Source: Sessilibacter corallicola
Lineage (GTDB): Bacteria > Pseudomonadota > Gammaproteobacteria > Pseudomonadales > Cellvibrionaceae
Assembly (NCBI RefSeq): GCF_021290925.1
Contig: NZ_JAJSLX010000001.1
Span: 620,001-684,000 of the forward strand
Direction of reading: 5' to 3'
Length of the DNA stretch: 64,000 nucleotides
Shown: positions 28,998 through 36,269 of the stretch, piece by piece
How the letters are laid out: each line of letters opens with the position of its first letter
How positions within the stretch are numbered: the stretch's first letter is position 1
The notes under the pieces: model-generated
Databases searched by the model: none
Told to the model about the DNA's origin: nothing
The model's input: the letters and a program-made list of their open reading frames with translations, nothing else
Program-made: the position numbers and the translations under genes

Positions 28998-30206
28998 ATG
29001 AACGCACAACAAACAGTACAAAAAGCCCCGATATTACTGCTTGCATTAACGGTGGCTTTAACGCCCTTTTCAATCGATGCCTATCTTCCAGCATTACCCA
29101 CCATCGCTGAAGAATTTAATACCAGCATCCACTACATTGAATTGTCTATCAGCTTTTTCTTGGTCGGTTACGCCATTGGCCAGCTGTGCGGCGGACCCAT
29201 TTCCGATTCTATTGGTCGACGAAAATCGATTTTTATCGGGCTCACGTTATTTTGCGTTGGAACCGTGGCGGTTATTTTATCGAACTCGCCCGAAACCCTT
29301 TGGATTTCAAGATTCATTCAAGCCATTGGTGGCGGACTCACTGGCGTTAATCCTCCAGCAATCATTCGCGATGTTAGCAGCGGCCGAGAAGCGGCCAGAA
29401 ATTTAAGCAGAGTGGTCATAATTATGATGATCGCACCGCTGATCGCGCCAATTATTGGCACGAGTATTTTAGCGGTATCCAATTGGCACGCTATTTTTGT
29501 TTTTCTGTTGGTTTACGCGCTGGGAATATTCATCACGGTAACACTAAAACTGCCCGAAACCCGAAGATTGCCAAGCCAGACAACGCCAATAAAAAAAGAA
29601 AACGCGTTACAAAAATATCTCTACGTGGCTAAAAATCGCTATGCGATGGGGTATGTGTTTGCCAATTGCTGCTCTTACGCCGGATTGTTTGCCTACGTCA
29701 CCACAGCATCGTTTATTTTTATTGAATACTTTGGCTTCACCAAAGAAGTGTTCCCCATTTTCTTTGCCATTAACGTTGCAACTTTGGCCGCTTTTAACCG
29801 AGTGAACGTTCACCTGTTGAGTTATTACAACCCACACCAACTCCTAACAGCGGGGCAAGTTGCTTTATTTTCGGTATCGGTGGTTATCTTTCTCTATTGT
29901 TATTTAACGCCAAGCCCTTCGCAGTGGGTGTTCATCCCATTGCTCGTGGCCTATTGCGCGGCGTTGGGTTTGATTTCATCAAACGCCACAGTTTCGACCA
30001 TTGAATACTTTCCCAATCACGCAGCGACAGCCACTGCATTTATTGGAGCGAATTCATTTTTGTGGGGAGCGGGTTCTGGATTTGTCTACGCGTATTTTGC
30101 CGATGGCTCGTTAACACCTATCGCGGCGGTGTTTTTAGGCGCATCGGCACTGGGAATTTGTTTGAGGAATATCTTGCAGATTAAAGGAACACCGAGCATT
30201 CAGTGA
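28998..30206 (+). CDS. Bcr/CflA-family drug resistance MFS transporter
   Basis: 402-aa protein with 12 predicted membrane helices. TPFSIDAYLPALPTIAEEFN at about residues 22-41 and the motif GPISDSIGRRKSIFIGL (MFS motif A) are typical of Bcr/CflA drug:proton antiporters, as is the RFIQAIGGG helix. Such proteins export bicyclomycin, chloramphenicol-like or sulfonamide compounds; the substrate here is unknown. An intrinsic terminator directly follows. Confidence 0.9.
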   Translation: MNAQQTVQKAPILLLALTVALTPFSIDAYLPALPTIAEEFNTSIHYIELSISFFLVGYAIGQLCGGPISDSIGRRKSIFIGLTLFCVGTVAVILSNSPETLWISRFIQAIGGGLTGVNPPAIIRDVSSGREAARNLSRVVIIMMIAPLIAPIIGTSILAVSNWHAIFVFLLVYALGIFITVTLKLPETRRLPSQTTPIKKENALQKYLYVAKNRYAMGYVFANCCSYAGLFAYVTTASFIFIEYFGFTKEVFPIFFAINVATLAAFNRVNVHLLSYYNPHQLLTAGQVALFSVSVVIFLYCYLTPSPSQWVFIPLLVAYCAALGLISSNATVSTIEYFPNHAATATAFIGANSFLWGAGSGFVYAYFADGSLTPIAAVFLGASALGICLRNILQIKGTPSIQ

Positions 30207-30210
30207 AAAT

Positions 30211-30238
30211 AAAAGCCGCATAAAGCGGCTTTTATTTT
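30211..30238. terminator. Bidirectional intrinsic terminator
   Basis: AAAAGCCGC (30211-30219), loop ATAAA, GCGGCTTTT (30225-30233), followed by ATTTT. It ends the MFS gene and, read on the other strand with the AAAA side, also lies at the stop of the convergent VPELN-tail gene. Confidence 0.9.
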
Positions 30239-30863
30239 AAGCGACTCGTATAACTTCTTTTCGGCGAGTTTGCTGTAGCATTAAACAACTAAGTATTAGC
30301 GCTGCAACAATCACTGCCCAGTCACCATTCAACTCAGGAACAGCGGTTACCGTTCCAGAAGTAGAAAAGTCTTTTACAGAGCCTTCACGATCATCGCCTA
30401 CTTGCAATGCGCGAATAGCTGCTAATGTAAAAGTACTTTCGGTGAGAGGTTCACCAAATGAAGGTAAACCAAAAGAAAAACTGCTAACGAAATCCTGACC
30501 TAAACGACCGATAGAGAAAGTATATTCAGGCGATATTCCGGTACCGTTAAAATTACACGCACCATTACATCGACCTACACCAACGCCATCAGTATAACTT
30601 TCGATAAGATCAAGGTTTAAACCACTTGTGCCGTAATTTACACTGGAATCAAAACCAAAACCGATCACATCACCCAAAAGGGATTGGTCACCGATGTCGA
30701 TATTGAAAGTATAAAATCCGTCGTTAGTGGTATCGTCAACAGTAACTTGCCAATCAATTTCATCACTGGTGTTATAAACCCAATTTCCGAAACTGACTGA
30801 AGTCGCTTGCGTTTGTGCCGAAGCAAAAACCATCATTAAAGCAACAATTACCAGACGTAACAT
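30237..30863 (-). CDS. Secreted protein with VPELN C-terminal sorting tail
   Basis: 208 aa. The N-terminus (MLRLVIVALMMVFASAQTQA) is a Sec signal peptide; the middle is a beta-rich, Gly/Asp/Ser-rich domain with two Cys in GRCNGACNF, like many PEP-CTERM proteins. The C-terminus is VPELN, a hydrophobic helix (VIVAALILSCLML) and a basic TRRKE end. The same VPELN/helix/Arg layout occurs in the two small genes next to exosortase E 2 kb further on, so it is probably a third XrtE substrate. GGGAGG precedes ATG 30863. Ligand or function of the beta domain unknown. Confidence 0.75.
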   Translation of the reverse strand: MLRLVIVALMMVFASAQTQATSVSFGNWVYNTSDEIDWQVTVDDTTNDGFYTFNIDIGDQSLLGDVIGFGFDSSVNYGTSGLNLDLIESYTDGVGVGRCNGACNFNGTGISPEYTFSIGRLGQDFVSSFSFGLPSFGEPLTESTFTLAAIRALQVGDDREGSVKDFSTSGTVTAVPELNGDWAVIVAALILSCLMLQQTRRKEVIRVA

Positions 30864-31173
30864 TGTCGTGCCTCCCGCACTTGATTGAAGTATCCACTGA
30901 TATAATCCAAAAAAATCAGCTGCACAAATCTAACACAAAGTGAGAACTAGCTCACCAAAACCGTCAAATCTATCAGTTGTTTTTACACGATTTTATAGAT
31001 TTACAAATTTTGAATAATCAATTTTTTAAATACATAAGCCGCAAACCAGCCTCCAATTCAGACAGGGCTTAATTAGATAAATCAAGTTTTCAAGAAGCGG
31101 TGAATTGATGTGCAAGCTTTTAACGAAAGGAGGGGTAATAGAGTGGATTTTTCAACCGAATAAACACCAAAAT

Positions 31174-31223
31174 CCAAAATTTCACTTTCCCTAAATATAA
31201 GGTTTTATATTTAGGGATTTTGG
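31174..31223. other. Long palindrome downstream of the NIT-like gene
   Basis: CCCTAAATATAA (31189-31200) and its exact complement (31205-31216) flank loop GGTT; an outer pair CCAAAAT (31174-31180) / ATTTTGG (31217-31223) brackets it. It lies 80 bp beyond the stop of the 31303-32244 gene and may end that transcript, though the T-run is poor. The rest of 30864-31302 holds nothing else recognised. Confidence 0.5.
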
Positions 31224-31302
31224 CAGACCGATCCAAGTTATCGAGGCAGTTTTATACTCTATTCAAAAACGCAAAACTGTATACAATTTTTATCAGTATT
31301 AT

Positions 31303-32244
31303 TTAGCTGTATTTAAACCAGTGCTCTAACGATTGCTCTTGCCAATTAACCAACAAAGACAAACCTTCGTCGACCACTTTTAAATAGACATCAATAATCT
31401 CTGTGGCTAATTCAAACAGTTGTCGGCTGTTCATGGTAATGACTTTTGATTCAAGGATTTCGCGTTCAACGGTTGTCATTAAAAACAGTAATTTGAATTC
31501 ATACGCTTTAATCAACGGCAACGACTGAATGTTGTTATCAGTGACTTCTAATAAGCGATCCGCCTGATTGCGAACTTTTTCATGTTGCACACGGGTGCCT
31601 TGGATAAAGTAACGTAATTTGCTCGATTCCAACTCATCCTGGCTGCCGCGGCTCGATGCCAAGGTTGATAAACCGCGAATCTTTGCGACTAATTCCACCA
31701 GCGCTGGCAATTGGTTGCAAACAAACACCAACAGGCCCACCTGACTGAACATTTGTTTGCGAGGTTCTAGCTGTGAAACGATTCCATCGTCTTGATTGGC
31801 ATCGGCAAATTGGACGGCAACAGGTCGCTCTAGGTAGCGAGCCAAAATCATCATGAGCTGAAGTAACTGCTCGATAAAATGGGAGTGGTACTCGAAATTT
31901 TCCATCACCGAGTCACCCTGCCAATCTCGCTCGATGGTCGACCAAGCGGCACTTAATTTTTCCAATTGTGCGGGCGCGAGTAAGTTGTTTGATTGTCCTG
32001 CGAACGCTTGCAGTACTTGCATCCGACGGGTGACTTGTTTTTGTAAAGTTGAGAATTCTTCCTCGAACTCTTCATAACCGGCAATCAGTGACATCCCTAA
32101 ACCACGATGACGTTGGATCGCACGGCACAAGTGGCTAATTTGTTTGATTAAACTGAGCGCCATTAACCTCTCGTTGTAGTTCTGACAAGCTACAACCAAA
32201 TTCCCACTGCTCATTTTCTGTTCTGCTGTTGTTTGATTTTTCAA
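31303..32244 (-). CDS. Helical protein, possibly nitrate/nitrite-sensing (NIT) domain-like
   Basis: 313 aa by a TTG start at 32244; ATG 32214 is an alternative, and neither has a good ribosome binding site. The protein is almost wholly alpha-helical with no signal or membrane segment. LIKQISHLCRAIQRHRGLGMSLIAG near the N-terminus and LVAKIRGLSTLASSRG in the middle look like the two QxxRG-type helices of NIT sensor domains, which bind nitrate or nitrite in some regulators. No DNA-binding or signalling output domain is attached. Assignment is weak. Confidence 0.5.
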   Translation of the reverse strand: MKNQTTAEQKMSSGNLVVACQNYNERLMALSLIKQISHLCRAIQRHRGLGMSLIAGYEEFEEEFSTLQKQVTRRMQVLQAFAGQSNNLLAPAQLEKLSAAWSTIERDWQGDSVMENFEYHSHFIEQLLQLMMILARYLERPVAVQFADANQDDGIVSQLEPRKQMFSQVGLLVFVCNQLPALVELVAKIRGLSTLASSRGSQDELESSKLRYFIQGTRVQHEKVRNQADRLLEVTDNNIQSLPLIKAYEFKLLFLMTTVEREILESKVITMNSRQLFELATEIIDVYLKVVDEGLSLLVNWQEQSLEHWFKYS

Positions 32245-32720
32245 AATAATGTCTGATCGCTTGTTAATCTGGGGCTGAATTTTTCATCGATTCAATGGCC
32301 ACCTTACCGATACAGGTAATTACCCAATAAATAATGCCAGAATTTAGCAAGTGGTGTACCAGCCACTTTAGGGCCTAGGTTCCACGCTTTGCCGAATTGA
32401 AAGCACCAAAATAGGACATTTGTACTTTTTGTAATCACCAATACCGAACACAAATTCAAATATATATTGATTTATTCGATTAAAAAGGTAGTGTAAGAAC
32501 CAAATACGAGCCAATTTAGGTCACACTTACTCGCGGTAATCCCATAGCAGTTCCATTAGCAATTGTATAACCAAATGGAACTAGTATTTTCTACAGCTAT
32601 AACAAGCATTCAAAAGACACCCCTTCTTATGTTATAAATGTCTTAGTAAAGGAGTTTGTTATCTATTAATGGACGAATGTAAAAACAGCTGTACTCAAAT
32701 CAACTTTACGCAACTACTGA

Positions 32721-32782
32721 TTGACACTTTTTACCGCGACTAAGATCATACTTAACAGATCGTATACGTGACCTAAATCACG
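32721..32782 (+). promoter_or_regulatory. Promoter box and CRP-like site of the first VPELN gene
   Basis: TTGACA at 32721-32726 with GATCAT 17 bases later (4 of 6 matches to TATAAT) and, at 32767-32782, the palindrome CGTGA-CCTAAA-TCACG, which fits the CRP/FNR-superfamily half-site spacing. The same elements are kept in the duplicated copy. Position of the palindrome downstream of the TTGACA promoter would suit repression; an activated promoter further downstream is also possible. Confidence 0.5.
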
Positions 32783-32991
32783 CTTTTGGGTGCTGATGTA
32801 AATAATGTATTTAACATGATTTGCACACATATCGCCCAATGTGTTGTTTTTTGAATCACAATTTTTGTGCACTTCAAAGATAACTTAGCCACGGTTTGCG
32901 TTATGTTGAGGGGTTTATTTTGTTGCGTTGTAATTTTTGTCTGGTCAAAAAGTGTTTGCTGTCGGTATAAATCAACGCAAAGGGAAACGCT

Positions 32992-33318
32992 ATGAAATTT
33001 TTGCTTAAATCTTTCGTTTTAGCTTTAGCATTAGGCGCAACATCTTCTGCTTTCGCGGACTCAAACCCAATCAGTTCTTTACTTTCTGATTTTACTGTTG
33101 TCTCTCCTCAACCTCAAAGCGCATCTGGCTCTGATCTTTTCTGTAGTCTTTTTCCTGCTCGGTGTGAAGGAAAGAAGAGATACCCAAACAAAGATCCAAA
33201 ACCAGTACCTGAGTTAAATGCAGCAGCGGCACCAATCTCTGCAGCTATCGCTCTTAGTGCACTTGCTCTAGGTGCGGAACGCCGTCGTCGTAAGCTTAAA
33301 ATTCAGCGTAACGGCTAA
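32992..33318 (+). CDS. Small secreted VPELN-CTERM protein 1 (exosortase E substrate)
   Basis: 108 aa: Sec signal peptide MKFLLKSFVLALALGATSSAFA, a short variable centre (with FCSLFPARCEGKKRYPNKDP), then VPELNAAAAPIS, a hydrophobic helix ALSALALG and the basic end ERRRRKLK. This is the VPEID-CTERM-type tripartite signal cut by exosortase E, with VPELN as the local variant. AAAGGG precedes the ATG. The tail is nearly identical to that of the next gene while the centre differs, so selection acts on export and sorting. Function of the mature peptide (roughly 50 residues) is unknown. Confidence 0.85.
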   Translation: MKFLLKSFVLALALGATSSAFADSNPISSLLSDFTVVSPQPQSASGSDLFCSLFPARCEGKKRYPNKDPKPVPELNAAAAPISAAIALSALALGAERRRRKLKIQRNG

Positions 33319-33338
33319 TTTTAGGTTTTCGAAGTCAA

Positions 33339-33370
33339 AAAATGTGAAGCTTCGGCTTCGCATTTTTGTA
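33339..33370 (+). terminator. Intrinsic terminator after VPELN gene 1
   Basis: AAAATGTGAAGC (33339-33350) and GCTTCGCATTTT (33355-33366) form a 12-bp stem with one T-G wobble and a TTCG tetraloop, followed by TGTA after the T-run. It separates the two duplicated small genes, so each copy is its own transcript. Confidence 0.9.
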
Positions 33371-33572
33371 GTCCTTATTAAGGATATTAGTTTTATCGCG
33401 AACGCAATTTCCTATTGCAATCGTCGTGTTAGATTTTAGTTGTTCATTCAAAAGTACCTGCATTTGCGTACATATGTTTATTAGTAAATCCGCATCTGCT
33501 AAGCGATTTTTATTTATTTAATGAATAAATGTAAAAAGAGTTGTACTTAAACCATCTTTACGTGACAGACAA

Positions 33573-33634
33573 TTGACACTTTTTTCTGTGATTGAGATCA
33601 TACTCAACAGATCGCAAGCGTGATCTTAATCACG
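33573..33634 (+). promoter_or_regulatory. Promoter box and CRP-like site of the second VPELN gene
   Basis: TTGACA (33573-33578), GATCAT 17 bases later, and the palindrome CGTGA-TCTTAA-TCACG at 33619-33634, in the same order and spacing as upstream of the first copy. A second perfect palindrome, TTTTGATATATCAAAA, lies at 33655-33670 in this copy only. Confidence 0.5.
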
Positions 33635-33845
33635 TTTTGAACAACTGTGTTGCTTTTTTGATATATCAAAAGCTGCATGTAGATTGATCAAAATGTTCAT
33701 TTTGAGATTACAATTTTTGTGTATTGCAACGGAAATCTAACCACGGTTCCACGCTCTGGTGGGAAGGTCACTTTTTGTTGCCTACAAATGCGGTCTCATC
33801 AAAAGGTGTCTGTGGTCGGTAAATATCAACGCAAAGGGAAACGCT

Positions 33846-34220
33846 ATGAAATTCTTGCTTAAATCTCTCATTTTAGCTTTAGCATTAGGCGCTACTTCTT
33901 CTGCTTTCGCGAACTCTAATCCAGTAAGTTCTGTTCTAACCGATTTATCGGACTTTACTGTTGTATCTCCTGAACCTCAAAGCTTCTTCTTCGATTTTTT
34001 CTGGAAGCCTAAAAAAGGTAAGGGCAAAGGCAAAGGTAAGGGTAGAAAATGTTATTTCTTCTACTTCTGTAAAAAGCCTGGTCCTAAGGACGATCCAAAA
34101 GCGGTACCAGAGTTGAATGCAGCAGCTGCACCTATTTCAGCGGCTATCGCTCTTAGCGCATTAGCGTTAGGTGCTGAGCGTCGTCGTCGTAAGTTGCAGG
34201 TTGAGCGTACTAACGCTTAA
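33846..34220 (+). CDS. Small secreted VPELN-CTERM protein 2 (exosortase E substrate)
   Basis: 124 aa from ATG 33846; the ORF is open further upstream but the duplicated start context (AAAGGGAAACGCT before ATG) and the signal peptide MKFLLKSLILALALGATSSAFA fix the start. The variable centre has aromatic patches (SFFFDFFW, CYFFYFC) around a GKGKGKGKG lysine/glycine repeat. The end is VPELNAAAAPIS, hydrophobic helix and ERRRRKL as in copy 1. A strong terminator and then xrtE follow, 215 bp after the stop. A cell-surface peptide or polymer-binding role is possible but unproved. Confidence 0.85.
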   Translation: MKFLLKSLILALALGATSSAFANSNPVSSVLTDLSDFTVVSPEPQSFFFDFFWKPKKGKGKGKGKGRKCYFFYFCKKPGPKDDPKAVPELNAAAAPISAAIALSALALGAERRRRKLQVERTNA

Positions 34221-34238
34221 TTTTCTGGCTCGATCGAG

Positions 34239-34268
34239 AAAAAAGCGAAGCTCTAGCTTCGCTTTTTT
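34239..34268 (+). terminator. Intrinsic terminator after VPELN gene 2
   Basis: AAAAAAGCGAAGC (34239-34251), loop TCTA, GCTTCGCTTTTTT (34256-34268): a 13-bp stem ending in a T-run. It isolates the small gene from xrtE. Confidence 0.95.
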
Positions 34269-34435
34269 TATGCCTGACTGTTTTCCTGGTCTAACAACCT
34301 AGAGCCCCAGCGATACTATGGCCTAAGGAATCTGAGTTTTTACGTAAAAGCATTTGAATCACAATCATTTGATCCGTATGGTTCTAGCCCTCATGGATTG
34401 AACTCAGTAATTTCAAAGTAATTTGGCGCCTTCAC

Positions 34436-36040
34436 ATGACTCTTCGCATAGCAGCTATTGCCTTACTCCTGGTCGAAGTTTTAATTATTAGTGTAAGTTT
34501 TGATGCTCAACCGCTGAAAAACTTGGTCGACTCACAAGCCGCATTCCTCTTTTCTAATTTATCCCTAGTTATTGTTTGGTTAAGTGCTTACTTTGGTGCT
34601 TATTTGGTTGTCTTACTGACTCAACAAACAGAGCCTGTAGCACAACCTGTGAGCTACGCTCCTGTAACCACAAAATCAGCGGGAGCATTCTTCGCCTTTA
34701 ATCTTGCCGCGTTTGCCTTTTTCTTTTGGGCAACCAGCTTTTTATTCGCCGAACGTACCGTCATCGACTCTGAATTTTGGTTGGTGTTTTTAACTTGGTG
34801 TGTGTTGGGCGCACTGGTATTTGTGTCTATTTTGGCGGTTGTTTATCACTGGAATTCTTGGCTGAGCAGACTGACACAACACAAGTCGACAATTGCCTTG
34901 TGCGTATTGTTGGCAACCGTGGTATCAAGTACATCGCTGTTGGCGAAAAACCTGTGGCCGTCATTCATTCAACCCACGTTTGCGCTTTCAGAAGTGATTT
35001 TGTTTTCGGTATTTGGCGAAGTTTATACCGATCCAGAAGCGCTAAATTTGGGATTGGAATACTTCATCGTCAACATCTCATCTGAGTGCTCTGGCATTGA
35101 AGGAATGGGCCTTGGTTTTTGCTTTACCATGCTCTATTTGTACTTGTACCGATCCCAACTGAAATTCCCAATCGCACTCATTTTGCTGCCAATCGCGGTG
35201 GCATTAAGCTGGCTCTTTAACGTTATTCGTATCTGCCTGCTTATTTTTATCGGCGAGTACATTTCCAGTGACTTCGCGATCGGTGGTTTTCACAGCCAAG
35301 CGGGTTGGTTTACCTTTATCGCGTTGGCCTTGATCATCATTTACCTGTTCGACAAAATCCCGTTCATTAAGAAGCGACAAGAAGAATCGGCACAACAAAC
35401 CGAGCAAGCCCTTGCACCGGATTACGTTGCAACAGCGATTATTTCCACATTTATTGTCTTTCTGTTGTGTTCTCTAATCTCAGGTTTTGACGAAAGCACG
35501 GTCAACTGGCTGTACCCAGTAAAAGCCCTGGGCTCGATGGCGGCAATTCTCTATTTTTGGAAACGCTTCGAACTCACAGCGCCGAGCCGCTGGTTAGAAT
35601 CGGTGGCATTGGGATTGGTGGTTACGTTGGTATGGGTGCTGCTCATCCCAGAAGATACGGAATACAACCAAACTTTTGCAACCGCCCTGGGTGAAGAATC
35701 AACGACGATGATGTTGGTGTGGTTAGCGATTCGCTTCTTGGGCTCAATCGCAGTAGCACCTATTGTTGAAGAATTAATGTTCCGCGGCTATTTGCTCAGT
35801 CGCGTCGCGGCCCATGAAATACATGAGCGCTCGCCGCAAATCAATTTGTTCGCGATTGTCATCTCTTCTCTCGCCTTTGGTGCCATTCACAATCAATGGA
35901 TCGCAGGCACCGCAGCTGGTGTGCTCTACGCAGTCGTTAGATTACGCGGCAATCTAAGCTCGGCCATTCTGGCGCACAGTGTAACCAACGCGAGCTTATG
36001 TGTTTACGCGTTAACCCACGGCCAATGGTCCTACCTGTAA
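34436..36040 (+). CDS. xrtE: Exosortase E fused to CPBP protease (VPEID-CTERM system)
   Basis: 534-aa polytopic membrane protein. The N-terminal half is an exosortase: catalytic Cys in SSECSGIEGMG (C218), Arg in FNVIRICLL (R255) and His in GGFHSQAGW (H276). The C-terminal half is a CPBP glutamic protease: EExxxR as VEELMFRGYLL (E435, E436, R440), then AFGAIHNQW and ILAHSVTNA. This fusion defines exosortase E of the VPEID-CTERM system. The substrates are the two small genes just upstream and probably the 30237-30863 gene. It is likely to cut and transfer the VPELN-tailed proteins. The start lacks a clear Shine-Dalgarno sequence. Confidence 0.92.
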   Translation: MTLRIAAIALLLVEVLIISVSFDAQPLKNLVDSQAAFLFSNLSLVIVWLSAYFGAYLVVLLTQQTEPVAQPVSYAPVTTKSAGAFFAFNLAAFAFFFWATSFLFAERTVIDSEFWLVFLTWCVLGALVFVSILAVVYHWNSWLSRLTQHKSTIALCVLLATVVSSTSLLAKNLWPSFIQPTFALSEVILFSVFGEVYTDPEALNLGLEYFIVNISSECSGIEGMGLGFCFTMLYLYLYRSQLKFPIALILLPIAVALSWLFNVIRICLLIFIGEYISSDFAIGGFHSQAGWFTFIALALIIIYLFDKIPFIKKRQEESAQQTEQALAPDYVATAIISTFIVFLLCSLISGFDESTVNWLYPVKALGSMAAILYFWKRFELTAPSRWLESVALGLVVTLVWVLLIPEDTEYNQTFATALGEESTTMMLVWLAIRFLGSIAVAPIVEELMFRGYLLSRVAAHEIHERSPQINLFAIVISSLAFGAIHNQWIAGTAAGVLYAVVRLRGNLSSAILAHSVTNASLCVYALTHGQWSYL

Positions 36041-36120
36041 ACAGCACTCAATATTTGTTGCTGACTTAGACCTAATCTGGTCTTGGTCAGCCAAATCGGC
36101 TCTGTTCATCTCTACATTAA

Positions 36121-36162
36121 AAAGCCTTGTTTACGCGAGAGTGTTCGTGTGAACAGGGCTTT
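36121..36162 (+). terminator. Hairpin after xrtE
   Basis: AAAGCCTTGTT (36121-36131) pairs with AACAGGGCTTT (36152-36162) with one G-T wobble across a 20-nt loop. There is no T-run. A second, imperfect stem CTGAC..AGACC / GGTCT..GTCAG precedes it at 36061-36090. Confidence 0.4.
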
Positions 36163-36269
36163 CGTTAAATGCACTGCAAGTTAACATCGCATTCTCTAAA
36201 GCAGTTACCTATAATTGCCAGCTTTCATTTGAACACAACGATTTCATCCAATTAGGTGCAGTTACTGCG

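Larger units (their letters stand above)
32655..34220 (+). repeat. Tandem duplication of a promoter plus small gene
   Basis: The segment 32655-33318 (upstream region plus first small gene) corresponds along its length to 33507-34220. Shared landmarks in the same order are ATGTAAAAA, TTGTACT/CTGTACT, ATTGACACTTTTT, GATCATACT, AACAGATCG, a GTGA-N6-TCAC palindrome, CACAATTTTTGTG or similar, CCACGGTT, and an identical start context ATCAACGCAAAGGGAAACGCTATG. The coding parts match strongly at both ends and differ in the centre. Confidence 0.85.

Noticed and set aside
33836-33848. Resemblance of the ACGCAAAGGGAAAC start context to the GEMM-I cyclic-di-GMP riboswitch core
   Set aside because: Only the first conserved block is similar; the second block with the GNRA-receptor helix would fall in the coding sequence and is absent. 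The segment is explained by a ribosome binding site kept in both duplicates.
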